Part shown: piece after piece, positions 45,443 through 54,810 of the stretch
Layout: the number at the start of each line of letters is the position of its first letter
How positions within the stretch are numbered: the first letter of the stretch is position 1
DNA from: Bacillota bacterium
Lineage (GTDB): Bacteria; Bacillota; Sulfobacillia; Sulfobacillales; Sulfobacillaceae
DNA length: 64,000 bases
Assembly (NCBI GenBank): GCA_021820965.1
Contig: JAKACZ010000008.1
Span: 1 to 64,000 of the forward strand
Direction of reading: 5' to 3'
Notes under the pieces: model-generated
Databases searched by the model: none
The model's input: the letters and a program-made list of their open reading frames with translations, nothing else
What the model was told of the DNA's origin: nothing
Made by a program: the position numbers and the translations under genes

Positions 45443-47332
45443 CTAAGCGTTAGGAACGTTCCGATCGTCTGCCACTGAGCGGGCGATCCAGTTCAGCACT
45501 GGAATCAATGACCCCACACGATTAAACGAGGGAACGAGATAAACACCGCGAACTAGCGACACCACCTCATTGAGCAGTCCGAGCGCCAGATCGATCCCGG
45601 TCTTGGCCGCGTCTTGGGATGATTCCATGGTGCGCAGGACATCATCCGGGATTTCAATGCCCGGCACCTCGTTGGAGAGATAGAGCGCCTGCCGATGGGA
45701 GACCAGGGGCATCACCCCTAAGATCAGCGGGGGCAGCGTGCGCCCGCCCCATGCGTCAAGGAACCGCTTAAGCTGCTCCGAACTATAGATAGGCTGGGTC
45801 AAACAATATTGGGCACCGGCCTCCAGCTTAAGCTCCAGCCGGTGAACTTCGCGCGGTAAATCGTCCGCGGACGGATTCACCCCGACCCCTATCGCGAACC
45901 CCGTCGGCGCCCCGAGGGGCTGACCGACCGCGTCATGCCCGTGATTAAACGCGTTCAACACCCGCACCAAACCCACCGAGTCAATATCGTAAACTGCTGT
46001 TGCATGGGCATAGTCGCCTATTCCCGGGGGGTCTCCGGTCAAAGCCAGGATGTTGCGGATTCCTAGAGCATGCGCCCCGAGCAGATCACTCTGAATGCCC
46101 ATCAGGTTTCGGTCACGGGTGGTAAAGTGCAGCAGCGGTTGAACCGGCACCGTATCGCGGACCAGGCGCGCCGCGGCCAGCGCTGAGAGCCGGACCCGTG
46201 CCATCGGAGAGTCCGCAATGTTAATGACACTGGCCCCGGCCTCCGACACCGCCTGGGCAGCGGACAAGAACCGCTCAAGATTTGCACTGCGCGGTGGATC
46301 CAATTCTACACTGACCACAAACCGCTGGGACAAGATGTCTAATAGGGTGTCATTGCCGCTCGTGGGCACCTGGTCCCGGATTCGCACTTCGTCGGTCAAC
46401 ATTGGCACCGGCTGCATCGAAGGCTCGACGCTCGGTGGCGCGGCCAAACTGTCCGCCACCGCTCGGATGTGGGCGGGCGAGGTGCCGCAACACCCGCCAA
46501 CCACGGAACATCCCGCCGCCCTTAACGCCGGTCCTAAGGCTCCCATGTACTGCGCGGTCGCGGGATATCCCACTCGCCCATCGCGCACATAGGGCTCACC
46601 GGCGTTGGGATAGGCGGCGACAGGAAGCCGGTGGCGCCGCGCCTCCTCCGCCATCCTCAGCATCGCGTCGAGCAAGAGGGACGGACCGACTCCGCAATTC
46701 GCGCCAATCATATCCGGAGGTCCGCCCGGAAGCTCCACCATGGCGTTCACTGCCTGTTCGGGGGTGAGACCGTACAAGGTGGTGCCGAGCCGTGAAAAGG
46801 TGACCGAGACCATAATGGGCAGATCAGATTCACGGCGGATGGCGGTCACGGCGGCGCGCACGGTCGGAACATCGGACATGGTTTCGACGATAAAGCCGTC
46901 AACCCCGCCCGCCAAGAGTCCCGCGACCGCCTTTTCATATTGTTTCAGCGCCTCGTCCATGCTGAGACCTGGGACAATCCGCGATTCGACCGGGGCGGCC
47001 AGCGGCCCCACCGATCCGAGAATGAAAGCAGACGATCCGTGGATGTCTCGGGCGTGGCGGGCAATTTGTGCGGCCCGACGATTTAATTCGGCCACATCGG
47101 GATGAAGCCCCAGTGCGGCCAGCTTGCCCGGGTTGGCAGCGAACGTATGTGTCTCAATGAGGCGAGCGCCGGCCTTAAGATACTCCAGATGGGCGCGCAG
47201 CACCAGATCGGGATCGATCAGGGGGACCAACGGCAGTTGGTGAGCCGTGGTTCCCTGGCTCAGGAGCCATGTGCCCATGGCGCCGTCTCCCACCATGAGC
47301 TCGTGGCCCAGGATGTCCTTGAGTTCTTTCAT
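45443..47332 (-). CDS. yitJ: Homocysteine S-methyltransferase / methylenetetrahydrofolate reductase fusion
   Basis: 629 aa two-domain protein. Residues ~1-290: homocysteine methyltransferase barrel with GDGAMGTWLLSQG, and zinc Cys in GANCGVG and VGGCCGTSPAHI. Residues ~330-620: MetF-type flavin domain (FVVSVELDPPRSANLERFL, NILALTGDPPGIGDY, GAQYCLTQPIYSSEQL). Makes 5-methyl-THF and transfers a methyl to homocysteine. The start overlaps the MetE-like gene end by 4 bases; last gene of the SAM-riboswitch operon. Confidence 0.92.
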   Translation of the reverse strand: MKELKDILGHELMVGDGAMGTWLLSQGTTAHQLPLVPLIDPDLVLRAHLEYLKAGARLIETHTFAANPGKLAALGLHPDVAELNRRAAQIARHARDIHGSSAFILGSVGPLAAPVESRIVPGLSMDEALKQYEKAVAGLLAGGVDGFIVETMSDVPTVRAAVTAIRRESDLPIMVSVTFSRLGTTLYGLTPEQAVNAMVELPGGPPDMIGANCGVGPSLLLDAMLRMAEEARRHRLPVAAYPNAGEPYVRDGRVGYPATAQYMGALGPALRAAGCSVVGGCCGTSPAHIRAVADSLAAPPSVEPSMQPVPMLTDEVRIRDQVPTSGNDTLLDILSQRFVVSVELDPPRSANLERFLSAAQAVSEAGASVINIADSPMARVRLSALAAARLVRDTVPVQPLLHFTTRDRNLMGIQSDLLGAHALGIRNILALTGDPPGIGDYAHATAVYDIDSVGLVRVLNAFNHGHDAVGQPLGAPTGFAIGVGVNPSADDLPREVHRLELKLEAGAQYCLTQPIYSSEQLKRFLDAWGGRTLPPLILGVMPLVSHRQALYLSNEVPGIEIPDDVLRTMESSQDAAKTGIDLALGLLNEVVSLVRGVYLVPSFNRVGSLIPVLNWIARSVADDRNVPNA

Positions 47333-48315
47333 GAGAGGCCCTCTTCCGCGCGGACTTGCTGCACGGCCTCAACAATGACCTCAAGCTTTTGTTGCGCCTC
47401 CTCCCATGTCCGCGTTTTGAGCCCGCAGTCGGGATCAATGTATAGCCGTTCGGGTGGAATCACCTCAAGAGCCTTTTTTATGCCCGCCTTGACCTCGTCA
47501 ACGCTTTCAATGCGGTGGCTGTGAACGTCAACCACTCCTAGCGCCAGTTCTTTGTCCTGGGGCCACGGATGCTGGTTCAGCAGGTCGATCAGAGCGAACC
47601 GGCCGTTGGCCGCTTCCAAGTCCAACTGGCGCACGGGCAAATCCAAGAGTGCGGGGTAGATCCGGTCAAACTCCCCGTAACAGATGTGGCTGATGGTCCG
47701 CGCAGTAAGACCGCGGGTCACGATAGCCATCGCTTCAATAGCCAGATCGATTTCTTGGGGTCGGGTGGAAATGGCTGGCTCATCCACTTGAATATACTCT
47801 GCCCCCCAATCTTCCAGCGCCTTCGCCTCCTCATGCACCAGCTCGGCCAGCGCCAGCACCAACGCGCGCCGATCGGGATAGTAGGTATTAAACGACCAGT
47901 CACAGATAGTGTAAGGTCCGGTTAGCATCCCTTTCACCGGCTTTGACGTCAGGGCGCTAGCTTCCTTCCAGGCCGCGGCGGCGAGCCCGGCCGCTTTGCC
48001 CAGTCCCACTTGGGCCTCGACGATAGGTTTCATATAGTAGCGGTTCCCATATGACCGAACCGGCAGGCTCTGCGTAAATCCGTCCCAATTCTCGGCGAAG
48101 TAGGCGACCATGTCGCCACGTTCCATCTCTCCGTGGACCAGGATGTCGAGACCGAGATCTTCCTGCAGTTGGATCACCTGGCGGGTCGCAGCCCGCTCCT
48201 CGGCACGGAGCTCCTCCAGGGAAATTTCCTTCTTGCGAAACCGGGTCCGTGCTGCCATCAGCGCTGGCGGCTTGGGGAAACTTCCCACACTGGTGGTCTT
48301 CAATGTTTGCGCCAT
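47329..48315 (-). CDS. Core cobalamin-independent methionine synthase (MetE C-terminal type)
   Basis: 328 aa, matching only the catalytic C-terminal half of MetE. Zinc ligands are all present: HICYGEF (HxC), a Glu in LDLEAANG and Cys in DPDCGLKTR; also TTSVGSFPKP at the N-terminus, LVHGEMERGDMVAYF and QVDEPAI. Half-size 'core MetE' proteins occur in archaea and some bacteria and may use methyl donors other than methyl-THF-polyglutamate. Two bases separate it from the upstream N-half-like gene. Confidence 0.9.
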   Translation of the reverse strand: MAQTLKTTSVGSFPKPPALMAARTRFRKKEISLEELRAEERAATRQVIQLQEDLGLDILVHGEMERGDMVAYFAENWDGFTQSLPVRSYGNRYYMKPIVEAQVGLGKAAGLAAAAWKEASALTSKPVKGMLTGPYTICDWSFNTYYPDRRALVLALAELVHEEAKALEDWGAEYIQVDEPAISTRPQEIDLAIEAMAIVTRGLTARTISHICYGEFDRIYPALLDLPVRQLDLEAANGRFALIDLLNQHPWPQDKELALGVVDVHSHRIESVDEVKAGIKKALEVIPPERLYIDPDCGLKTRTWEEAQQKLEVIVEAVQQVRAEEGLS

Positions 48316-48317
48316 CT

Positions 48318-49289
48318 CTATTCTCCCTCCCCTTCCACGAAGTGCTTGACCGATTTTAACAGTCGCACCTTCTCAGCTGCCCGATCGGGCGGCAGCAGCT
48401 CCAGCCCGGCACTAGGATGGAGCCATACCCGACCCGATCCGTATTGGGCCAGGAAGGGTTCAATGGTGATGGCAAGCTCGGCAGGATCTTCCAAGCGAAT
48501 ATCGCGCGCATCCAAGAGTCCCAACCCTACTTCAAAGGGCCCGGGGTCCGCCGCCAGGGCCTGAAGCACGCCTGGATCCGTAACAGCATCGACCGACACG
48601 CGGGCGGCCGATTCAAACGCCGAAAGCCAGGGGCCGGACGACCCCCAATAGAGCGCAGCGGATTGCCTCACCACATTCGCACCGAAAAGATCACGGTACA
48701 CATGCTGCACCTCCGTGACTGAAACCGGCGTAATGCCGGCCGCCAGCGCCGGTTCATCCCACTGCACCTCCCAAACGCCGGTTCCGTTAAGCGATGCCAC
48801 TTCCAACTGAAGCACCTCAACAATATCAGCCAGGAGTGCCGCCGTATTATGATAGCTGCGGTCTTCGGCCAGCGCATGAAGGGTGAATGGGCCAGGCAGG
48901 GCCACAGTAATCGGCACTGTACTCTCGGCGACCGCTTCCCGTGCCCAGGCCGCTAACGTACCCCCTTGGAACTGAAGTCGCCCATTCACGATGGGATGGC
49001 GGTAATAGAAGTTGTTATCAAACCAACGGAGAAGCCCGCCCGCCTGAAGGTTGTCGATGTCGCGGCAGAGCGGATCAAAGAAATCATACCAGCGAATTTG
49101 TCCGTCGGTTGTGGCGTCCAGCGATGCTTGTGCCGCTATCCCCAGGGTCCGCTGAAGGACGGCGTGGTAGGTGTCATACAGGTCTCGGGGGCCGATGGTG
49201 CCGCGTTCAAACCGTTGAATGGCTGAACGCACGCTGGGACCCGGGCCTGCCGGGATTTTCGGGTAGGAGCCGATGGTACAGATTTTCAC
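48318..49289 (-). CDS. MetE-like protein lacking the zinc site (N-terminal half homologue)
   Basis: 323 aa with the MetE barrel pattern: MKICTIGSYPKIPAGPG, TTDGQIRWYDFFDPLC, DNNFYYRHPIV, LPGPFTLHALAED and WEVQWDEPAL. The zinc ligands of the C-terminal half are absent (WLHPSAGLELLP in place of DPDCGLKTR; no HxC). It looks like the structural N-half of a split methionine synthase, acting with the downstream gene. The pair recreates a full-length MetE as two polypeptides. Confidence 0.82.
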   Translation of the reverse strand: MKICTIGSYPKIPAGPGPSVRSAIQRFERGTIGPRDLYDTYHAVLQRTLGIAAQASLDATTDGQIRWYDFFDPLCRDIDNLQAGGLLRWFDNNFYYRHPIVNGRLQFQGGTLAAWAREAVAESTVPITVALPGPFTLHALAEDRSYHNTAALLADIVEVLQLEVASLNGTGVWEVQWDEPALAAGITPVSVTEVQHVYRDLFGANVVRQSAALYWGSSGPWLSAFESAARVSVDAVTDPGVLQALAADPGPFEVGLGLLDARDIRLEDPAELAITIEPFLAQYGSGRVWLHPSAGLELLPPDRAAEKVRLLKSVKHFVEGEGE

Positions 49290-49358
49290 GAAGTGTTCCC
49301 TCTTTTCTCGTTGGCTACAGCGGCCAAAAGACTTTGTAACGTTTCGGTGTCGGGCTTT

Positions 49359-50546
49359 TTAGTCTAGTGCCGTGAGAATGTCATCAACGATATCGTCAAC
49401 CGATTCCAAACCCACGGCAATTCTCAGCGTTTCGTCGGATATTCCCATGGCCTGCAACGCTTCGGCACTTTGGTTTCGATGTGAGGCAATGCTCGGATAT
49501 AGGCAGAGCGTGTAGACATCGCCCACCGTGGTGGCGGAGCCGACCAGGGTTAAACGAGACAGCAAGTGAAAAATCCGCGCGCGGCCTCCGGGCACGTCAA
49601 CCGTCACCACAGCACCGTACCCGCGTCCGGAAAAGAGCGTATTGGCGGTCCAATGGCTGGGATGGTCAGGCAGTCCAGGATAGTAGACACGATGAAAACG
49701 GCCGCTGGCCAAAAGCAAATCGGCCGCATGCGCCGCGTTTTGACATTGGCGCTCAAAGCGAACGCCCAATGTCTTGATACCGCGTAAAAGAAGCCAGGCA
49801 TCAAAGGGGCTCAGAACGCTGCCCCGGATTTTTACGTATTGATGCAGGCGAGATTCATATCCCTGGTGAGCGACAACCACGCCGCCAATGGCATCTCCGT
49901 GGCCGCCCAGATACTTTGTCGCACTATGCACCACTAAGTCCGCCCCCAATGTAAGCGGCCGGACCAGAACCGGGGTGGCAAAGGTGTTGTCGACGATGAC
50001 CTGGCATTCCACCTTATGAGCCAGCGCAATGAGCCGCGACAAATCCGGTACCTTCATCAGCGGGTTGGAGAGGGTTTCAACCACCAAGCCTCTCGGACGA
50101 AGACGCAAAAGTGCCTCCTCGGTTCGCTCCAGATCGGTCACGTCGACAGTTTCTACGTGGATCCCCATCGTCCCCCATACTTGCTCGCTGAGAGTCATCG
50201 TGGCGCCGTAGAGGTCACGGCTCAACAATAAGCGATCGCCGGGATTCAAACCCACGGCAAACAGTGCCGCATCCAGCGCCGCCATTCCCGAGCTGAATGC
50301 TTGGGCCACGGCACCGCCTTCCAGCACGCGAACCGCTTCGCTAAAGGCTTTTACCGTCGGGTTAGCATGGCGGGAATAGGTAAAGCCGGGAGCGTCCCCG
50401 CCCAATATGGCGTCCATGATTTCGGGGCTCTGAGTGCGGAAACTGGTACTGGGAATAATGGCTGGCGCGGTAGGGTATTGGCGCGGCCATTCATGACCCT
50501 GACCGGCGTGAATGAAGAGGGTCTCTAACGATGGTGCGTCCTTCAT
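49359..50546 (-). CDS. PLP-dependent Cys/Met metabolism enzyme
   Basis: About 395 aa from ATG 50546. Fold-type I enzyme: [54 protein letters not shown] (PLP Lys) and [20 protein letters not shown]. Belongs with cystathionine gamma-synthase/lyase, methionine gamma-lyase and O-acetylhomoserine sulfhydrylase, which sequence alone does not separate. Directly under the SAM-I riboswitch, so synthesis of homocysteine (synthase or sulfhydrylase role) is more likely than breakdown. AAGGAG is ~12 bases upstream. Confidence 0.88.
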   Translation of the reverse strand: MKDAPSLETLFIHAGQGHEWPRQYPTAPAIIPSTSFRTQSPEIMDAILGGDAPGFTYSRHANPTVKAFSEAVRVLEGGAVAQAFSSGMAALDAALFAVGLNPGDRLLLSRDLYGATMTLSEQVWGTMGIHVETVDVTDLERTEEALLRLRPRGLVVETLSNPLMKVPDLSRLIALAHKVECQVIVDNTFATPVLVRPLTLGADLVVHSATKYLGGHGDAIGGVVVAHQGYESRLHQYVKIRGSVLSPFDAWLLLRGIKTLGVRFERQCQNAAHAADLLLASGRFHRVYYPGLPDHPSHWTANTLFSGRGYGAVVTVDVPGGRARIFHLLSRLTLVGSATTVGDVYTLCLYPSIASHRNQSAEALQAMGISDETLRIAVGLESVDDIVDDILTALD

Positions 50547-50576
50547 GAAAATAAAAATCTCCTTCCTGATGTCGGG

Positions 50577-50621
50577 AAGAAGAGAGGAGTCATGAACGAA
50601 AGTGTTCTGCATTCCTCTCAT
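50577..50621 (-). terminator. Riboswitch-controlled terminator
   Basis: Minus strand GAGAGGA ... TCCTCTC followed by TTCTTCCC. The 5' arm is also the 3' strand of the riboswitch P1 helix (GATGAGAGGA), so SAM binding or release would switch between antiterminator and this stem. Confidence 0.7.
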
Positions 50622-50719
50622 CTTGAAAGACCGAATTGCCTTTCAGGAATTGGCACCCGCCACAAACTACGGGTTGCCGGGCTTCATCGGGCCAGTCCCT
50701 CCGCCACTCTGGATAAGAG
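50614..50719 (-). promoter_or_regulatory. SAM-I (S-box) riboswitch
   Basis: Minus strand begins CTCTTATCCAGAGTGGCGGA, continues GGGACTGGCCCGATGAAGCC, CGGCAACC, then GGTGCCAATTCCTG and closes with GATGAGAG, the conserved S-box core with kink-turn and P1. Located about 68 bases before the PLP enzyme start and followed by a terminator. High SAM should end transcription of the four-gene methionine operon. Confidence 0.95.
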
Positions 50720-50823
50720 GACCGCCGGGGCGGTCAAATCATGCTGAAATCATATCATAAACCGCCCGACGTATCTATAGGCGAACTACAATAACAATAG
50801 CTCGACGCTCGCAAGATCCAGAC

Positions 50824-51498
50824 CTACTGACAGGCAGCGGACAATGTGTCGAGCGAGAGAGCCCCATGGTGAAGCGCGCGGCCAATTATTACCCCGGCCA
50901 GACCCAATTTCTGTAGAGCACGCACCGTCTCTGGGTGTTGCAATCCGCCTGCTGCCCACACCCGAAATCCGTTCCGCTGCAGACGGCGAATTGCCGCCAC
51001 TTGATACGGGAGCACACATCGCGCATACCACGGCCCCGACAACAAGACTTGGGTGACACCGGCATCGCGCCCCCGGAACAACGTGTCGAAGGTTGCCCGG
51101 TCATCAACTTCCTCAAGATCCACTCCCATGATTAAACGTTCTGAGTCAACCACCGCGGTAATACTCGAAAATACCGGGGGATCGGTGAGGCATTTCCGAA
51201 GCACAAGCGTCGATGCCCCGTATGAAAGATATAAATGGGCCGTCTTAGCATCGCGAATCCCGCCCCCGACTTGCAAGGCCGCCTTCCGTCCGCACCCTAG
51301 AAGCAACGCCGGTATAGTCGACAGTCCCGAGGCGATGCCCATTTCCTCGAAATGGATACGCCGGGCACCGTGAGCTATCCAATACCGCGCCGCCGCCAAC
51401 GGATTGCTTGCCACAGGACTTCCCTGGGCTCGCGCTTCCGCGTCCACTACTCGGCCATAGGCAACGGCGATCGCCGGTACAATTTCAAAATTTCCCAC
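50824..51498 (-). CDS. HisA-like TIM-barrel protein missing a catalytic Asp
   Basis: About 225 aa from GTG 51498, with GGAGGAGG ~9 bases upstream. HisA/HisF features: strand 1 EIVPAIAVAYGRVVD, phosphate loop ALQVGGGIRDAKTAHLYL, IMGVDLEEVDDRA, and C-terminal AAGGLQHPETVRALQKLGLAGVIIGRAL. In HisA strand 1 reads PAIDL; here the catalytic Asp is Ala, while a second Asp is kept in MGVD. The usual HLVDLDGA segment is HFEEMGIA. It stands alone without other his genes, so it is probably not the histidine enzyme. Confidence 0.8.
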   Translation of the reverse strand: MGNFEIVPAIAVAYGRVVDAEARAQGSPVASNPLAAARYWIAHGARRIHFEEMGIASGLSTIPALLLGCGRKAALQVGGGIRDAKTAHLYLSYGASTLVLRKCLTDPPVFSSITAVVDSERLIMGVDLEEVDDRATFDTLFRGRDAGVTQVLLSGPWYARCVLPYQVAAIRRLQRNGFRVWAAGGLQHPETVRALQKLGLAGVIIGRALHHGALSLDTLSAACQ

Positions 51499-51959
51499 GT
51501 TGAGGTCCTCCTCCTGAATTACCGATATGGGCAATTACGACCCACGGAACACGAATGACGTTTATGTGAATTATCATATACATCTCTTACATTGTATGCA
51601 AGATGTTGCATCTCCATATGTCATATATTCTTTCTGATATGGTTCCGCAAATTTAAAGCATTCATGGCTCCAATGGTACTTTTCTCGATTTTCTCATTGT
51701 CTGCGATGACGACGATATCTGACATAAAGATATTGACTTCTAACTAAACTTTGTAAGATATTAAGTCTGTAACGTCCTAAAGCCGGCTTGGTCCAATCTC
51801 AAGGCTCGCCGTTCTCCGATCCGAACCGGATTGAAACTTGCCGGCAGGTTGGTACGGTTTCAATTCATTCAGCCACGGCGGTTAACATCCGTTCCATTTG
51901 CCGCCATGTACAAACGGGCTCTTCGGAGCGCGACAAATTCCATGGGGAGTGAGTGAGGT
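51499..51959. other. AT-rich divergent intergenic region
   Basis: Strongly AT-rich between 51540 and 51780, with runs such as TTATCATATACATC, GATATGG and AAGATATTAAG, then GC-rich. It separates the HisA-like gene and the HNH-repeat gene and should hold both promoters. No gene or RNA recognised. Confidence 0.45.
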
Positions 51960-52538
51960 ATGACGTCGTCATCAGCCAACAATCGCCAGCGATGGTCACG
52001 GCAACGGGTGGTTGCTGCGATTGAACATCGCTACCGCACTGGCCTATCCGTCAATGCCCAGGCGGTCCAAAGTGATGATAGTCGACTGTTTTCCGCCGGA
52101 AGGCGCCACTTTGGATCATGGGCGGCAGCGCTGGCCGCGGCTCAGGTGCCTGCTCCGTCACGCCGAGGCCAGGCTCGGTACCCGCGTGGCCATTGGTCCA
52201 AGGAGCGCGTCATTCGGGCAATTAGAAACCATGCTCATCAGGGGGAGGCCCTGCACGCCCATGCCATGCACCAACGGAATAACAGGCTCATCGCCGCCGC
52301 CACCTACCATTTTGGGTCCTGGTCAACCGCGTTGCGGGCTGCCGGCCTTGACCCGAATTCCGTTCGGGCGACTAAGCGTCGCTCTCCGTCCTCGATTGTG
52401 GAAGAGATCCGTCAATTGGCCGCAAAAGGTCACGACTTGAGTGCTGCAGCCGCCCGCCGGCATATGAGAGCACTACATGGAGCTGCTGAGCGATACTTTG
52501 GCAGCTGGCATGCGGCGGTAGAACAGTCGTTGGACTGA
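51960..52538 (+). CDS. Protein with three HNH/homing-endonuclease-associated repeats
   Basis: 192 aa made of three ~55-residue repeats, each with a basic helix start (WSRQRVVAAIEHR; WSKERVIRAIRNH; SIVEEIRQLAAKG), a linker (…LSVNAQAV; …ALHAHAMH; …DLSAAAARR) and an end like RRHFGSWAAALAAAQ, TYHFGSWSTALRAAG or ERYFGSWHAAVEQ. This matches the 'homing endonuclease associated repeat' DNA-binding family. No HNH or other nuclease domain is attached. GTGAGTGAGG lies just before ATG. Confidence 0.8.
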   Translation: MTSSSANNRQRWSRQRVVAAIEHRYRTGLSVNAQAVQSDDSRLFSAGRRHFGSWAAALAAAQVPAPSRRGQARYPRGHWSKERVIRAIRNHAHQGEALHAHAMHQRNNRLIAAATYHFGSWSTALRAAGLDPNSVRATKRRSPSSIVEEIRQLAAKGHDLSAAAARRHMRALHGAAERYFGSWHAAVEQSLD

Positions 52539-53477
52539 TGGCTGCGCCACGCGATCGGCGCGTCGGAGGTCGGTGGATAGCGAAACGTCTGATCCAACTT
52601 GCGTTTGAGGTTTAAGGCGGCGGCCACGTTGGCACCCCCCCCCCACACCGGATCCGTCTGGGATAGCCCGACGGGACTTCCTGCGGTGGCTGGAACCGCA
52701 TGGCGAAACCTTTCCGGCAGGTGTTGGCAGCGCGGACAGACTTACTGATTGCGTTCGACCACGAGAATGCCGTATTGGAGCGCCAGATCGGCGCGGAATC
52801 CAATACGGCCGCCTGCGATTGGTGCAGTGGCTCCAGGACCGGCTTCGCATCGGGCAGGTACTCGCTTCAAATCTCACATCGCGGGCACGGTTTCAGACCC
52901 GTGATCCCACCAAAGCGACTTCGAAACCTACGTGGCAACGCCGCACCGCGGCCCGAAATCGCACTCCCTGCCGGGGTGGACAGGCGCGTAAACCGCGGCT
53001 TCTTCCGCCGTGAGAGTACGACCGCAGATAAAATTGGGAACGGGGGATGGCTAACCCCCCACAAAAAGTACACGATAAGCATCGTGAAGCAAGAAACGAA
53101 TGGTACTCCCCGCACGCCTTAGCCGAGTGCCGATCAGTCGTTAGGCAAGAAACTCGATCACGGCCGGACGGTGCCGGTCCAGTGGACCAATCTCTGCAAC
53201 ATCGTTAAACCTCCCGGCTGCTGTAGTTCGCAGGAAGTGAAGGCCGGCGTCGTCACGGAACCATTGAGTCGGACATTAGCATGAAAATGGGTAAGCCTCG
53301 GCTGAGAAACACTGCCCAGAGGCTCCTCCGTGCAAGGTCCTGGACACGACGGGCCGCGGCCTTATCCCGTGCGCGTCGGCGCATCCTTCTGTTTGAGGGT
53401 ACGTGACGTGGGGCGGTGTGCGGCAAAACGCGCCCACCGTTCATTAAGAGGCTGACCTCGCACGGGGGTCGACTCCA
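52539..53477. other. Decayed DNA without recognisable genes
   Basis: About 940 bases with only short frames, high GC and a C10 run near 52638. Minus-strand VAAALNLKRKLDQTFRYPP (about 52560-52620) is vaguely like a TnpB C-terminal tail but is too short to call. Confidence 0.4.
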
Positions 53478-53675
53478 TCAAATAGAAGACCACGTACTCT
53501 CGTCGATGCCTGCCAGCCGGAGGATTCGCCGGAGCAGGGTAACATCAATGTCGGCACGGTGTGGATTGGAATCACGAGCTTCCGACTCCCTTGACCGCTT
53601 CGCCGTGGCCCGGCTCGTCCCACCCCAATGCAAACTAACTCCCGATGCGAAACCGGGGTCAACATTAGTTGGCAT
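53478..53675 (-). pseudogene. hicA: Second HicA-type toxin remnant
   Basis: Two minus frames together give a HicA: TPVSHRELV near the start in one frame, then DSNPHRADIDVTLLRRILRL and AGIDESTW in the other. The middle dsRBD-like strand with the catalytic His is scrambled. Directly follows the hicB remnant. Confidence 0.65.
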
Positions 53676-53679
53676 ACAG

Positions 53680-53919
53680 ACTTATCCCGTCAATCGTAGG
53701 CAAGTCGTCATCACGATCCTGAAGTTTGAGCAAAATCCACCCTCCAAAGCAGACCGGAGTTCTTCGGCCGCTTCGCTGCGGGTCACGCCGTCTCCCCACA
53801 CTCCCGGATAGACAGGAATTTCTGCGAACCACCGCCCGTTATCCATCTTGGCGTATTCTGCATAAGGCCATCGCCGCCTCGCAATAGCGGGTAATAATCC
53901 CGGTCGACAAGGTTGCCAT
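53680..53919 (-). pseudogene. hicB: Second HicB-type antitoxin remnant
   Basis: From ATG 53919 (GGAGG 8 bases upstream) the protein begins normally, then two single-base insertions break it. Restored it reads AYAEYAKMDNGRWFAEIPVY, PGVWGDGVTRSEAAEELRSA, then WILLKLQDRDDDLPTIDGI to a stop near 53680. This is the other common HicB layout (antitoxin first, toxin second). Together with 20232-20888 the window holds two damaged HicAB modules. Confidence 0.72.
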
Positions 53920-53970
53920 GGTCATCGCCTCCACTAACGTTTGACCTTATTATACCGAACGTTTCACGAT

Positions 53971-54017
53971 TGACATCCTCACCACGCCTAAAGTCGCCTC
54001 AAGGCGCGGGATTCCCA
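53971..54017 (-). repeat. IS200/IS605-type right end (remnant)
   Basis: The plus-strand TGACATCCTCACCACGCC-TAAAG-TCGCCTCAAGGCGCGGGATTCCC is the standard IS605-family subterminal hairpin (minus: GGGAATCCCGC...GGTGAGGATGTCA). No TnpB frame lies on the minus strand upstream (54018 onward), only tandem repeats. Confidence 0.7.
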
Positions 54018-54074
54018 ATCCTCACGACGTCGGGTTCCCTCTTCAGCACACCATTACTTATTCTTAAGTCGTTT

Positions 54075-54226
54075 GTCGGTCGTCCCCCGACATCGGCAGC
54101 AGACTGGGGACTTCCTCCTACCGTCGGTCGTCCCCCGGCATCCGGGGCAGACTGGGGACTTCCTCCTACCGTCGGTCGTCCCCCGGCATCGGGCTAACAC
54201 TGGGGACTTCCTCCTACCGTCGGTCG
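54075..54226. repeat. 48-bp tandem repeat, three copies plus 8 bases
   Basis: Units at 54075-54122, 54123-54170 and 54171-54218, each beginning GTCGGTCGTCCCCCG and ending ACTGGGGACTTCCTCCTACC, with a 10-base variable middle. A fourth copy breaks off after GTCGGTCG. Spacers are far too short for CRISPR. Read on the minus strand each unit carries GGAGGAAGTCCCC. Confidence 0.85.
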
Positions 54227-54810
54227 CCACATAGCGGGCGGGCGCTGACTAATACCCGATTCTTACCATTTGGATGGTAATTTCCCAACATCTCCAACGT
54301 TTTTCGTCCCCGATCCGGGCTCCGTCATTACTGACAACGCCGTTTCGCGGGGGAGTATTTATTGGCTTTGGCGGCTTTCTCCCCCGGAAAGGACCAACCG
54401 GGGATCTTGGGGACGATGTTGTGGGATTAACTCGGCCATCAACGAGGCATCGGCCGCCGCTTATTTGTGGTGGGAGGTGTCTTCCAGAATGAGCGCAATC
54501 AAGCGATTTTTTCATTGTGCCCACCACGATGTGGTGTGGTATGGATTTAATACTCCGCGTATTGGGGGTGGAGTGTGTAGCGGTGCGCCAACCGGAGACT
54601 GCTTGAGGCATCATCACGCACACCTCTACCGTGATCCTGCCAGTGGTTTCCCGGCACTGTTAAGTGCCTCTAGCGCGCCTAATGGCACCGGTCTGGTTGA
54701 TGCAGACATGGACTCGGCTGAGGGGGGGCCTCCCGGTCCCCCCTCGGGGGAGTCAATCAGTGCATGATACTTCGTGGAAGCACCTTCGGGGTCTTGTTTC
54801 GTCGCAAATT
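54227..54810. other. Gene-free segment with a terminator-like hairpin
   Basis: No gene supported. Near 54714-54755 a long imperfect stem (GACTC...GAGGGGGG / CCCCCCTCGGGGGAGTC) lies about 55 bases beyond the alpha/beta hydrolase stop and could end that minus-strand operon. Confidence 0.4.

Noticed and set aside
26545..51569. Shared 14-mer TTCACATAAACGTC at about 26545 and (reverse) 51569
   Set aside because: Single 14-base matches are expected by chance between two positions in 64 kb; no surrounding similarity.
52473..52877. 134 aa minus-strand ORF overlapping the end of the HNH-repeat gene
   Set aside because: Arg/Ser-rich translation typical of a GC-rich non-coding frame; overlaps a real gene end.
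54075..54226. Possible CRISPR array
   Set aside because: Units repeat every 48 bases with only ~10 variable bases between conserved parts; no spacer-length sequences and no cas genes.
54270..54767. 165 aa plus-strand ORF after the tandem repeats
   Set aside because: Low-complexity, no family and no ribosome site; overlaps a probable terminator hairpin.
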